Assembly: GCA_020636255.1 (NCBI GenBank)
Contig: JACJYE010000020.1
Location: 1 to 42,278, forward strand
Length of the DNA: 42,278 nt
Direction: 5' to 3'
DNA from: Lewinellaceae bacterium
GTDB lineage: Bacteria; Bacteroidota; Bacteroidia; Chitinophagales; Saprospiraceae
Shown: positions 8,179-17,021 of the stretch, one piece after another
Layout: every line of letters begins with the position of its first letter
Position numbering within the stretch: position 1 is the stretch's first letter
The notes under the pieces: generated by a model
What the model was told of the DNA's origin: nothing
Database searches by the model: none
Seen by the model: only the letters and a program-made list of their open reading frames with translations
Program-made: the position numbers and the translations under genes

Positions 8179-8934
8179 CTAATCGCTTTCCCCTAACAAC
8201 CACTTCTTGAAATGCGGCGAGCGCTCGGTCGAGACGACCGTTTCCAGTTCGCAGTGCGGTTGGAGGGTTATTTTTACCCTTGATTTGGAATAGGCGTACA
8301 TCTCCCGTATGGCGTCAATGCCTATGATGAACTGCCGGTTGATGCGGAAAAAAACCTGGGGGTCGAGCAACTCCTCTATTTTTTCCAGAGACTGGTCCAG
8401 CGGATAACGCTTGCCTTCTTTAGTGGCCACAAAGGTGATCTTATTCTCGGTGTAGAAATAGGCCGCATCCTTCATCTCCACCACCCTGATACTTTGTCCG
8501 ATGCGGATCAGGAACCGCTTGTTGTATTGCTCGCCCTGAATAGCGCGGGCCAGCTGCTCGTAATCCATTCCCGCCTTACCGTGCCATTTGTGGTATTTCT
8601 GAATAGCCTGTTCCAGGCCCTGCCTTTTGATGGGTTTCAGCAGATAGTCCACCGAATTGACCTTAAAGGCATCGATGGCGTATTGGTCGTATGCCGTTGT
8701 GAAAATGATGGGCTTATCGACCTTAGCATGGTTGAATATCTCGAAACTGGACCCATCTGCCAGGTGTATATCCATGAAGATCAGGTCGGGGAGCTTGTTT
8801 TCCCTTATCCAGTTGAGCACCGCTTCGATGCTGTCCAACTGGCCTATGACCTCAATCTCCGGGGCGATCTCCCGGATGAGCTTATGGAGGCGGCGGGCGG
8901 CAGCTTCTTCATCTTCTATGATCAGGACTTTCAT
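8179..8934 (-). CDS. LytTR-family response regulator
   Basis: The 251-residue protein has an N-terminal receiver domain (1-120) with acidic pocket EDE at 7-9, phosphoacceptor Asp55 (LIFMD), Thr79/80 and Lys100 (LLKP). A LytTR DNA-binding domain (about 138-247) follows, with FLIRIGQSIRVVEM, YFYTENKITFV and FFRINRQFIIGIDAI. It should be phosphorylated by the sensor kinase encoded immediately upstream and bind direct-repeat promoter sites. Its ATG overlaps the kinase stop codon (ATGA at 8931-8934), so translation is coupled. The target genes cannot be identified from this window. Confidence 0.95.
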   Translation of the reverse strand: MKVLIIEDEEAAARRLHKLIREIAPEIEVIGQLDSIEAVLNWIRENKLPDLIFMDIHLADGSSFEIFNHAKVDKPIIFTTAYDQYAIDAFKVNSVDYLLKPIKRQGLEQAIQKYHKWHGKAGMDYEQLARAIQGEQYNKRFLIRIGQSIRVVEMKDAAYFYTENKITFVATKEGKRYPLDQSLEKIEELLDPQVFFRINRQFIIGIDAIREMYAYSKSRVKITLQPHCELETVVSTERSPHFKKWLLGESD

Positions 8935-11801
8935 AGTTGGCCGTTTTTGATAAGTGGGATGCTTACGCTAAAATGCGACGCGCTTTCTTCAACTTTAGGG
9001 CTGAGCTCGCTCAGATGCAGGTAACGGCTGATAATATTCTGCAGGCCAAAGCCCGTCGATGCTTCACGGGTCAGTTTTTTCTGCAGGGTATTGCGCACCG
9101 TTATGTAACCTTCCGGCTCGGGAAGGATCTCAATAAGCAGCGGCTTCGACCTGGAAATGATGTTGTGCTTAACGGCATTTTCTACCAGCATCTGAAGGGT
9201 AAGAGGGGCTACGTATCCCTGCTCCCCGTTGATGCTCACCTTCAGCAGCAGGCTTTTCCCATAACGCCGCTGGAGCAGGAAAGCATAGCTTTGCACCAGT
9301 TCGATCTCTTCCTGCAGGCTGATCACTTCCTTTTCGCGGTACTGTAAAATGCTCCGATAGAAGTCGGAAAGCTTCTCCACGAACTCGACTGCCAGGCCGG
9401 GGTTCTCTTCTATGATCGAGATCAGGGTATTAAAACTGTTAAAAAGGAAGTGGGGGTTGATCTGGCTTTTCAAAGCTTCGTACTGGCTTTCAACCATGGC
9501 GCGCTTCAGCCCAGCCTCCCGGGCAAGCCGCCGCTCCCTGGCCCGGACGAGCGCGATCGCAGTGAAGGCCAGCACAAAGGCGCATAAGGCGATAAACCAC
9601 CACTGTAGCCAGTAGGGCGCTTTGACCACAAAAGCATATTCGGCCATCGGCTCGTCGTTGAAAGCATCGTTCTCCGTAGCGGCCACTTTGAACGTATAAG
9701 CGCCGGGCGGGATATTGGAGTAAATAGCCTGCGCATCGCTGGAGTAGATCCAGTCGCGGTCAAAGCCTTTGAGCTGATAGCGGTATTTTACCTTCGAGGG
9801 GTCGGTAAACCAAAGCCCCATATAGCTGAAAACGAGGTTGTTCTCATCATAGCCGAAGCTGGTTTTCGACCAAAAATCGATAGGGTCAAGGAAAACGGAG
9901 ACCTGGTTCAGGACGATGCGGGGGTGGATGCTAAGGTGCTCCTTCAGTGCAGTATACTTCACCAGGCTGTTCTGGGCGCCGATCCAAACCCCGCCCTGCC
10001 CGTCGCGGCATACGGCATTGAGATTGGATTCCATGTTTTTGAAACCGATCTCGTCGTCGTAATAGATGAGATGGCGGGTTTCCGGGTTGAGCAGCCCGAT
10101 ACCGGATGGGTGGACGATAAGGATGTTGCCTTTGCTATCCCTGATCAGGCTGGTCACCGCTCTTTCGCGCAGCCCTTCTTTGATCGACAGATGGCGAAAC
10201 TCAGCCCCATCCCATTCGAATACGCCTTCCCGTGCCGTGCTGAACCAGATGTGCCCGCGCTTATCCTCGGTAATGGAATAGACCGCGGCAAGCGAAATGC
10301 CCGAAGCTTCGGTAAAATTGCTGATCTTCCCCTGTTCCAGGACGCTCAACCCTTTGCCATCCGTGCCGAACCAGGTGCGCCCTTTGCTGTCGAGAAATAC
10401 GGTATAGATAAAATTCGTCGCCAGGCCACTGGCCTCGTCGTACCGCCCGGCTTTCAGCACAGGGATATTCATGACATCATCGGGGCAGGCAAAATGGGTG
10501 GCTCCGCCCAAAGTGGCGAGCCATACATCACCCCCTCTCCCATCGATGGACAGCACGCTGTTGTTGGACAGCCCGTCGGCCTCGGTAATATGCCGCTCCT
10601 GGCCCGATTGCAGGTTGAAGCAGTGAACGCCGTCACCAAAAGTACCGGCCCACAAGTTGCTGTACTGGTCCTGAAAAAGGCTGAGCACGTTCCAGGGCCG
10701 GAACAACCTGAACCGGCCGGAAGCTTCATCCCAGGTATAGAGCCCATCCTGGCTGCCCACCCACAGGCAGCCCTCCCGGCTGTACAACACGGCCTGGATG
10801 TTTTTCAGCTCACTATCCACGGACTCGAACTGTCGGTTGGCGCTGATCACGCCTTCTTCGCTGTTGATGGCCCAGATGTTGCCTTCTATATCCCTGTGCA
10901 GGCCGAATACTTTTGAAGGGCGCCTGCCCGGCCCGGTGGAAATGGCCTGTAATCGGCCCGACTGCAGATGATAGCGGAATAGCCCTTTCGTCTCGGTGCC
11001 GATCCATAACTCCAGGCCTTTAAAAAGTTCAAGTGCATTGACCGGCCCGTTGGGCCAATCCACATCAGGATAACTGAATTGGCGGCTATGGGTGTCGTAA
11101 TAACAAAAGCCTTTGTCGTAAGTGCCTGCCCATATATTCCCTTTTTCATCCGGCAGCAGCACCCTGACGATATCATCGGGCAGCCCATCGGCCCGCGTGA
11201 TGTTCCCGGCCTGTTTGTTGCCTCCCACTACCGAACAGATACTGATGCCCCCATCGGTGCCCACCCAGGCGCGGCCCTCATTGTCGAGCACCAGGGTATA
11301 AATGTCATTACCCAGCAACCCATCGTCGGTGTTAAAATTGTAAAGGCGCCGGCCATCGTAGTAATAAAGCCCTTCCCCATAAGTGGCAATCCAGAGCAAA
11401 TTATCAGGGCCCCGGGCGAAACCCACGATTGGGGCTTCGGGCAGCCCTTCTTCCGGCTGCCACAAGGCCAGCGAACGGCCCTTCGGCGCCAGTTGGAAGA
11501 CACGGCCGTCCTCATAGCCTGCCCAGATAGTGCCGTCATTATCCTCGAACAGTGCCCGCACCCTGTTATTGGTAAGCGTATCCGGCGCGAGCAGCTGGAT
11601 ATACTGGCGCCCGTCAAAACGGAGTATGCCCTGGTTGGAGCCGAACCATAAAAAGCCGCTGGTGGATTCGCAAACCAGCGTGATCGATACATCCTGATAG
11701 GCCTCCCCCAGCGGATGTTCGACAAAATAAGGCTCCTGGCCGCTGCAAGCCAGCAGCCCGGCAAAACCAAAAAAAGAGAGTAACAGCTTTTTCACAACCA
11801 C
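8931..11801 (-). CDS. Two-component-propeller sensor histidine kinase (LytS/His_kinase type)
   Basis: The 956-residue membrane sensor starts with a signal or lipoprotein-like leader (LLLSFFGFAGLLAC). About 600 residues of Reg_prop repeats follow (LWFGSNQGI, IWAGYEDGRVF, LWIATYGEGLY, VWLATLGGATHF), predicted to fold into two periplasmic seven-bladed propellers. A Y_Y_Y domain (about 640-725, ending IPPGAYTFKVAA), one membrane helix (about 731-752) and a LytS-type kinase core complete it. The core shows phospho-acceptor His784 in NPHFLFN, N-box VENAVKHN (873-880) and G-box GFGLQN (917-922). This layout is common for carbohydrate or envelope sensing in Bacteroidota. No receiver domain is fused; the regulator is the next gene. 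The start is GTG at 11801, or GTG at 11795. It lies 5 bp after the YceI gene. Confidence 0.93.
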   Translation of the reverse strand: MVVKKLLLSFFGFAGLLACSGQEPYFVEHPLGEAYQDVSITLVCESTSGFLWFGSNQGILRFDGRQYIQLLAPDTLTNNRVRALFEDNDGTIWAGYEDGRVFQLAPKGRSLALWQPEEGLPEAPIVGFARGPDNLLWIATYGEGLYYYDGRRLYNFNTDDGLLGNDIYTLVLDNEGRAWVGTDGGISICSVVGGNKQAGNITRADGLPDDIVRVLLPDEKGNIWAGTYDKGFCYYDTHSRQFSYPDVDWPNGPVNALELFKGLELWIGTETKGLFRYHLQSGRLQAISTGPGRRPSKVFGLHRDIEGNIWAINSEEGVISANRQFESVDSELKNIQAVLYSREGCLWVGSQDGLYTWDEASGRFRLFRPWNVLSLFQDQYSNLWAGTFGDGVHCFNLQSGQERHITEADGLSNNSVLSIDGRGGDVWLATLGGATHFACPDDVMNIPVLKAGRYDEASGLATNFIYTVFLDSKGRTWFGTDGKGLSVLEQGKISNFTEASGISLAAVYSITEDKRGHIWFSTAREGVFEWDGAEFRHLSIKEGLRERAVTSLIRDSKGNILIVHPSGIGLLNPETRHLIYYDDEIGFKNMESNLNAVCRDGQGGVWIGAQNSLVKYTALKEHLSIHPRIVLNQVSVFLDPIDFWSKTSFGYDENNLVFSYMGLWFTDPSKVKYRYQLKGFDRDWIYSSDAQAIYSNIPPGAYTFKVAATENDAFNDEPMAEYAFVVKAPYWLQWWFIALCAFVLAFTAIALVRARERRLAREAGLKRAMVESQYEALKSQINPHFLFNSFNTLISIIEENPGLAVEFVEKLSDFYRSILQYREKEVISLQEEIELVQSYAFLLQRRYGKSLLLKVSINGEQGYVAPLTLQMLVENAVKHNIISRSKPLLIEILPEPEGYITVRNTLQKKLTREASTGFGLQNIISRYLHLSELSPKVEESASHFSVSIPLIKNGQL

Positions 11802-11806
11802 CCGTT

Positions 11807-12358
11807 CTAGCTTGAAAACCGGGCCTCCACATTTACCTGTATCTCCTCGGCGATCTTCTGGTAGACTATCCTGGGAATACTGATATTATGTTCGGCCAGC
11901 AATACGGTAAAAACTGCCTTTACCAGCAGCACGTTGCCCTTTGACACCACCGTGCTCTTGATGATGCGCTCCTGTTCTACGCCGTGGACGCTGAGTTTGC
12001 CCTTAGCCCTGATGGTGTATTCACCGGGAACGGAAAGGTCGACATCCTCTATGATCTTTCCGGAGAACGTCGCATCAGGGTACTTGCTGCTTTCCATGTA
12101 GTTTTCGTTGAAATGCTCCTGTTGCAAGGGGCTGTTAAACCCCTTGAACGTGCTGACAGACAGCGAAAAGGCGAAGGTGCGCTTCACGGGGTCGATCAGG
12201 CCCTTCAGGTGTTTCGACTCCGCTTCGATCAATTCCAGCGGTGCGTCCGATTTGAAATAGACGGCGCCATCGACAGCCCGGTACAACTCCTGCCCTCTGA
12301 GCATGTTGCTGGTAACCGGCAGGATAAGCACACTTATCAAAAAAAGAAGTTTTGGCAT
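11807..12358 (-). CDS. YceI-like domain secreted protein
   Basis: The 183-residue protein has a signal peptide (about 1-22) and a YceI-like lipocalin fold: AVYFKSDAPLELIEAESKHLKG, FNENYMESSKYPDATFSGKI, and a terminal strand IPRIVYQKIAEEIQVNVEARF. YceI family proteins bind isoprenoid or other amphiphilic ligands in a beta-barrel pocket in the periplasm. It is the first gene of a tight operon with the propeller sensor (5-bp gap) and its regulator, which suggests, but does not prove, that its ligand or envelope state is what the kinase monitors. Confidence 0.85.
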   Translation of the reverse strand: MPKLLFLISVLILPVTSNMLRGQELYRAVDGAVYFKSDAPLELIEAESKHLKGLIDPVKRTFAFSLSVSTFKGFNSPLQQEHFNENYMESSKYPDATFSGKIIEDVDLSVPGEYTIRAKGKLSVHGVEQERIIKSTVVSKGNVLLVKAVFTVLLAEHNISIPRIVYQKIAEEIQVNVEARFSS

Positions 12359-12539
12359 AAGTCATTATTTTCCAACAGGCAATAATACTCAGAAACAACG
12401 CTGCCGAAGCTAAATTCTTTGCTCAGAGGGCATAAAAACAGGCTGAACGGGAAAACTTCCATGCTGTATACATCTTCTGGCGTTTTGAACTCTCCGGTAA
12501 AGCTGTTAATTTTCCGCCCAATCTAAAAGCGCACACCTA

Positions 12540-13529
12540 TTGGCTGAAACGAATCAACGGCATTTTTCGATACAATTATATGCCCTGCTGCTCGGCCTGG
12601 TGCTGATGGGCGCAAAGTTTATCGCCTGGTGGCTGACCAACTCCAACGCCATCCTGACCGATGCCCTGGAGAGCATCATCAATGTGGTGGCCGCTGCTTT
12701 TGGCCTGTATAGCCTTGCCCTCGCCGCCAAACCCCGCGACCGCAACCACCCCTATGGCCATGGCAAGGTAGAATTCCTTTCCGCCGGCTTTGAAGGCACA
12801 CTCATCTTTCTGGCCGGCCTGGCCATTATCGGCAAAGCGGGATACAACCTCGTCTATCCGCAAATCATACACGACCTCGATATAGGCCTTCTGCTGGCCG
12901 CCGGCGCAGGGGCCATCAACTATGGCATCGGCTATTTTCTGGAAAAACGGGGCAAACGGCACAAGTCGCTCATCCTACAGGCCAGTGGAAAACACCTGAA
13001 ATCGGACGCTTACTCTTCCGCCGGCCTTGTCATCGGGCTGATACTGGTGATCGCCACAGGTATTACGGCCCTCGACAGCCTCGTGGCGCTCATATTCGGC
13101 GGCATCATTATCTGGACGGGTTTCCGGCTTGTACGACAGTCGGTAGCCGGCATCATGGATGAAGCGGATTATATCCTCATCAAAGAGTTGGTGGATAAAC
13201 TGCAGCAGGATCGGATGGACAGCTGGATCGACATCCACAACTTCCGCGTGATCAAATACGGCGCCACCCTGCACATCGACTGCCACATGACCGTGCCCTG
13301 GTATTACGACATTCGCCAGGGCCACGAAGAGGCCCGAAAATTCGAGATCATCGTAAAGGAGCTCTGCGAGGCTCCGGTTGAATTTTTTATCCACCTCGAC
13401 CCCTGCGAACCACCTGGCAATTGCCGCATCTGCAGCGTCGAAGGTTGCCAGAAGCGGAAAGCGCCCCTCGAAGCGACGGTCACCTGGACGCTGGACAACA
13501 TCATGCGGGACCAGAAGCACGATGCCTGA
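12540..13529 (+). CDS. Cation diffusion facilitator metal transporter with Cys-rich tail
   Basis: The 329-residue CDF family efflux protein has six predicted membrane helices within residues 8-200. Metal-site motifs are LTDALESIINV in TM2 and SDAYSSAGLV in TM5, together with the loop signature HPYGHGKVEFLSAG. The C-terminal cytosolic domain (about 210-285, DIHNFRVIKYGATLHIDCHMTVPW) is CDF-typical. The end carries an extra cluster, CEPPGNCRICSVEGC (C-x5-C-x2-C-x4-C), probably a metal-binding site. It should export Zn, Fe, Mn or a similar divalent ion by proton antiport. The start is TTG at 12540; no ATG precedes the first helix. It is followed 45 bp later by recF. Confidence 0.9.
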   Translation: MAETNQRHFSIQLYALLLGLVLMGAKFIAWWLTNSNAILTDALESIINVVAAAFGLYSLALAAKPRDRNHPYGHGKVEFLSAGFEGTLIFLAGLAIIGKAGYNLVYPQIIHDLDIGLLLAAGAGAINYGIGYFLEKRGKRHKSLILQASGKHLKSDAYSSAGLVIGLILVIATGITALDSLVALIFGGIIIWTGFRLVRQSVAGIMDEADYILIKELVDKLQQDRMDSWIDIHNFRVIKYGATLHIDCHMTVPWYYDIRQGHEEARKFEIIVKELCEAPVEFFIHLDPCEPPGNCRICSVEGCQKRKAPLEATVTWTLDNIMRDQKHDA

Positions 13530-13548
13530 AAAAGTCCGCCCCTTCTAT

Positions 13549-13556
13549 TACCTTTG
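13549..13556 (+). promoter_or_regulatory. -7 promoter box (TACCTTTG) for recF
   Basis: An exact TAnnTTTG match lies 18 bp upstream of the proposed recF start. It overlaps the first in-frame TTG at 13554, which supports the later start at 13575. No clear -33 TTG was seen. Confidence 0.5.
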
Positions 13557-13574
13557 TTCCAAATCCCGGCGCCC

Positions 13575-14687
13575 TTGCACCTGCAGCATTTCATACTGAC
13601 GAACTTCAAGAACTACGCCTATCAGCGGGCAGAATGCTCTCCGCGGCTCAACTGTTATGTGGGGCGAAACGGGATGGGCAAGACCAACCTGCTGGACGCG
13701 GTCTATTACCTTTGCCTGGGTAAAAGCCACTTCAACCTGCCCGACAGCCTGCTCACACGCCACGAAACGGATTTCTTCCGCCTGGAAGGGCAATTCATAC
13801 GCAACGGCAGGCCCGAACAGATCGTAGCGAAGGTCGTCCCGAGAAAGAAAAAAGAGCTCGAACGCAACGGCCAGGCCTACCAGCGGCTGTCCGAACACGT
13901 CGGCCTGTTACCCGTAGTCATGATCGCTCCCGACGACACCTATCTGGCCACTGAGGGCAGCGAAGCGCGCCGCCGTTTTCTCGACAATACACTCTCGCAG
14001 CTCGACAACCAATACCTGCAGCAGCTCATCACGTACAACAAAGTGCTGCAGCAACGCAATGCCCTGCTCAAACAAATGGCTGAAAGAGGGCATTACAACG
14101 CAACCCTGCTCGAAGCCTATGACCAGCAATTGTCAGGGCCCGGCATGGCCATCCACCAGGCGCGCCAGGCCTTTATGGAGCAGTTCGTGGACGTGCTCCA
14201 GGAAAAATACCGCATCATTTCCGGTGAAGCCGAGGCCATCGATTGTACCTATGAATCCAAACTGAACGATGCCTCTATTGAGCAGCTGCTGGCCGAAAGC
14301 CGCGAGAAGGACCGCATCCTGCAGCGAACCACTGCCGGCATCCACCGCGACGACCTCAATCTGTCTATCGGCGGATACGCCCTGAAACGATTTGCCTCTC
14401 AGGGACAGCTCAAATCTTTCGTGCTGGCGCTTCGGCTGGCGCAGTACCGGCTGCTGCAGAACGAAAAAAAGATCAGCCCGATCCTGCTGCTCGATGATAT
14501 TTTTGATAAATTGGACAACAGCCGGGTGCGCCACCTCTTAGGGCTATTGCTGGAAGGAGACTTCGGCCAGGCCTTTATCACCGATACGGACGAAACACGC
14601 CTCAGCGCCATCGTCGGGCACTACGGCCAGGAGTACATCAAATACGCCGTGGAAAACGGAACGGCTACCCAAATACCTGTACAATGA
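13575..14687 (+). CDS. recF: DNA replication and repair protein RecF
   Basis: This 370-residue SMC-like ATPase of the RecFOR pathway loads RecA at single-strand gaps. The N-terminus LHLQHFILTNFKNY is the family start. Walker A is GRNGMGKTNLLDAV, the ABC-type signature region is FASQGQLKSFVLALRLAQ, and Walker B is ILLLDDIFDKLD. Length is typical. The start is taken as TTG at 13575, because known RecF proteins begin at this residue and a promoter box covers the earlier TTG. It overlaps the downstream DUF721 gene by 4 bp, an arrangement in which the two products are translationally coupled. Confidence 0.93.
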   Translation: MHLQHFILTNFKNYAYQRAECSPRLNCYVGRNGMGKTNLLDAVYYLCLGKSHFNLPDSLLTRHETDFFRLEGQFIRNGRPEQIVAKVVPRKKKELERNGQAYQRLSEHVGLLPVVMIAPDDTYLATEGSEARRRFLDNTLSQLDNQYLQQLITYNKVLQQRNALLKQMAERGHYNATLLEAYDQQLSGPGMAIHQARQAFMEQFVDVLQEKYRIISGEAEAIDCTYESKLNDASIEQLLAESREKDRILQRTTAGIHRDDLNLSIGGYALKRFASQGQLKSFVLALRLAQYRLLQNEKKISPILLLDDIFDKLDNSRVRHLLGLLLEGDFGQAFITDTDETRLSAIVGHYGQEYIKYAVENGTATQIPVQ

Positions 14688-14980
14688 GCGACAAACCGCA
14701 TAACGAATTCACCCTCAAGGAAGCGTTGAAAGCGATGATCGAGCAGTACCGCCTGAAAGGAAAACTGCATCAGAACCGCATTCAGCACCTTTGGGAAAAG
14801 CTCATGGGCCCTTCCGTTGCCAGTTATACCCGCGAAGTCAGGCTGAACCGGAATAAGCTCTACCTCACCATCGATTCTGCAGCGCTGAGGCAGGAATTAT
14901 CCTACGGAAAAGATAAGATCAAAAAGATCCTGAATGAGCAATTAGGAGAGGAGTATATTCAGGATGTGATCATCAGGTAG
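14684..14980 (+). CDS. DUF721/DciA-family protein
   Basis: The 98-residue protein contains the DUF721 core: LKEALKAMIEQYRLKGKL, IQHLWEKLMGPSVASYT, LYLTIDSAALRQELSY and a C-terminal helix KIKKILNEQLG. DciA-type DUF721 proteins help load the replicative helicase DnaB in bacteria lacking DnaC/DnaI; proximity to recF (ATGA overlap) fits a replication role. This short Bacteroidota version has only the KH-like core and lacks the long disordered tail of some proteobacterial DciA proteins. Confidence 0.88.
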   Translation: MSDKPHNEFTLKEALKAMIEQYRLKGKLHQNRIQHLWEKLMGPSVASYTREVRLNRNKLYLTIDSAALRQELSYGKDKIKKILNEQLGEEYIQDVIIR

Positions 14981-15018
14981 GTATGCAGTAGGCCGTGGGG
15001 CAACCGCCTACTGCATAC
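14981..15018. terminator. Perfect 13-bp inverted repeat between convergent genes
   Basis: Arms at 14981-14993 and 15006-15018 pair perfectly around a 12-nt loop, directly after the DUF721 stop. It is a good bidirectional transcription-end hairpin between the recF operon and the convergent subtilase gene. It has no T-run on either side, so termination may be non-canonical, or it may be a REP-like element. Confidence 0.5.
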
Positions 15019-15127
15019 AAAACCTGGGGCTGTTCAAAGTTTTACGTTTAATGTTGGCCTGGATATCAAAGGATCGCGACTGTGGCGACACCCTTGATTG
15101 TACTATCCCCAAAACTTCAAACTGAAA

Positions 15128-16822
15128 CTACGGGACAGCTACGCCCTTTTTGGCTTTCTTGTCAGAGCTGCCATCCATGCCATCCATAGATACACCTTTT
15201 TTCCTGCCCTTTGTCTGGCTGGCCAGCTTGACGGCTTCATAAGCGTTTACCATACCGCCTGTAACGCTGAGGGTGCCGAAAGGCACGAAGTTGCGGCCTG
15301 AGCCTTCTTCACCGGGTTCCAGCACCTTATATTTTTGCTTCACCGCCGATTCCATGATGACCTGCTTGACCTGCGCGGCGGTCAGGCTGGGGAAGTAGGA
15401 TCGCAGCATGGCTGCAAGCCCGGCAACCGCGGGAGCGGCCATACTTGTGCCCTGCAGGTTTTCGTATCCATTGGAAGGCACCGTAGAATAGATCTCCATG
15501 CCTGGAGAAAAGACGTCGACATCGTCGTGGCTGTAATTGGAGAAAGGAGCAACCAGCTCATCTCCCGTTTTCCAGTTGATGGCGCCTACTTCGATCCAGT
15601 TGCTTGCGTATTTGCGGCCAAAAATGCCGAGGAAGCCGCGTTTGGCGTAACGGTCGTTAGGGAAGTTATTCTCACTGGTGATCAGCTTGTGGTCGTTTCC
15701 GGCCGCACAGACGATCAGCACATCGTGGGCTTCTGCATACTTTACAGCTTCGTCTACCACATTTTTGAGCGGAGAAGCCCCTTTGCCGAAGCTCATGTTG
15801 ATCACCGAAGCGCCGTTGTCCACGGCATAAACGATGGCAGCGGCCACATCCTTATCGCGCTCGTCGCCATCGGGTATCGTGCGCACCGCCATGATTCGGA
15901 CGTTGTCGGCGACACCGTTCATGCCAAGCCCGTTGTCGCGTTTTGCAGCGATGATGCCGGCCACATGGGTGCCGTGTTGTGCATAAGGCCCACAGTAATC
16001 GTTGTTGCCATAATTGCGGTCGTAGGGGTCAGCGTAATTGTCCCCTACAATAGGCCGGGGGTCGTAATCGGGATTGTAGTGATAATCGTATTCCCACTGC
16101 AGGTAATCGGCGTATTCACTGATGTCTTTCCTGAGCTGCTCAAAAGATTGGCCCTGGCTGGCCATCAAAGCCTGCGACACCTGCACCGCATACGCCATCA
16201 GCGGGTTATCTGTTTTGAAATTCTTGAGGTCGTCCAGAGAAATGTTTTCCTTGCCGATCTCGTCGGCCAGATTATTGATCGCAGTGGAGATCGCGATAAA
16301 AGTACCGGCTTCTTCTTCCGTTTCGGCCAGCTTGCTTTCCACGACTTTTTCATACTGCTTGTACAGCGCAAATTCTTCCTTCTCCTTTTTGGAGAGCCTG
16401 CTTTCGTCTTTTCCTTCGAATTGCGCCTTGTATTTCCGGTACAGGCGGGTCACTTCGTGGTTGTCGTGGAAAACGTTTTCGCCATTGGCGTTGCCTAAGA
16501 AGTTCCAGCCATGGACGTCATCGATATAGCCGTTATGGTCATCATCGATGCCATTGCCGGGTATCTCATCCACATTGACCCACATGACATCCTTAAGGTC
16601 TTCGTGTTCATAATCCACCCCAGAATCCAGGACGGCCACTACTACTGTTTTGCTCTTTTTTCCCTTCAGCAGTTCCTGGTAGGCGCGTTCAGTGCTCAGC
16701 CCGGGTACGCCATCCTTCTGGAGGTCCAGGTTGAACCAGTTCGCGGGCGCGCTGTTCTGCGCCTGGACGAACAATACACTTAGGAGGAAGCTCCAACACA
16801 CTAATTTCACTCTTAACTTCAT
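15128..16822 (-). CDS. Secreted subtilisin-like serine protease (S8 family)
   Basis: The 564-residue protein has a signal peptide (residues 1-22, ending VQAQN). The catalytic triad is clear: Asp66 in VAVLDSGVD, His283 in HGTHVAGIIAA, Ser460 in GTSMAAPAVAG, with oxyanion Asn in AAGND. The distance from Asp to His is about 217 residues, far longer than in subtilisin. The insert is Lys/Glu-rich and helical (EGKDESRLSKKEKEEF), then Tyr-rich just before the His. There is no T9SS domain; the tail is Lys/Gly-rich. The frame opens at a TTG (16846), but ATG 16822 begins the signal peptide, and a TACTTTTG box at 16872-16879 sits correctly upstream. Confidence 0.92.
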   Translation of the reverse strand: MKLRVKLVCWSFLLSVLFVQAQNSAPANWFNLDLQKDGVPGLSTERAYQELLKGKKSKTVVVAVLDSGVDYEHEDLKDVMWVNVDEIPGNGIDDDHNGYIDDVHGWNFLGNANGENVFHDNHEVTRLYRKYKAQFEGKDESRLSKKEKEEFALYKQYEKVVESKLAETEEEAGTFIAISTAINNLADEIGKENISLDDLKNFKTDNPLMAYAVQVSQALMASQGQSFEQLRKDISEYADYLQWEYDYHYNPDYDPRPIVGDNYADPYDRNYGNNDYCGPYAQHGTHVAGIIAAKRDNGLGMNGVADNVRIMAVRTIPDGDERDKDVAAAIVYAVDNGASVINMSFGKGASPLKNVVDEAVKYAEAHDVLIVCAAGNDHKLITSENNFPNDRYAKRGFLGIFGRKYASNWIEVGAINWKTGDELVAPFSNYSHDDVDVFSPGMEIYSTVPSNGYENLQGTSMAAPAVAGLAAMLRSYFPSLTAAQVKQVIMESAVKQKYKVLEPGEEGSGRNFVPFGTLSVTGGMVNAYEAVKLASQTKGRKKGVSMDGMDGSSDKKAKKGVAVP

Positions 16823-16871
16823 TCTTGCTGTTTTTGCTTTTTTCAATTAATAGTACTCTGACACCAGGATG

Positions 16872-16879
16872 CAAAAGTA
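16872..16879 (-). promoter_or_regulatory. -7 promoter box (TACTTTTG) for the subtilase
   Basis: An exact TAnnTTTG match on the minus strand lies 49 bp upstream of the ATG at 16822. No well-spaced -33 TTG is visible. Confidence 0.45.
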
Positions 16880-17021
16880 AGTGCTTAACCCTGAAATACA
16901 GGGGAAGAAATTGCAAAATCGGTTGCCAACCCGGCAAGCGTTTTATGTAACGTAAGATTTCCAGCTATAGTTGCATCCGGATTACGGCCAATTCTCCCTA
17001 TTTTTTCCGCACAATGACGAC

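Noticed and set aside
9924..10916. Plus-strand open frame opposite the propeller sensor
   Set aside because: Low-complexity shadow of the Reg_prop repeats in a GC-rich gene.
15335..16498. Long plus-strand open frame opposite the subtilase gene
   Set aside because: It is antisense to a gene with a full catalytic triad and shows no domain, only Val/Ile-rich shadow composition.
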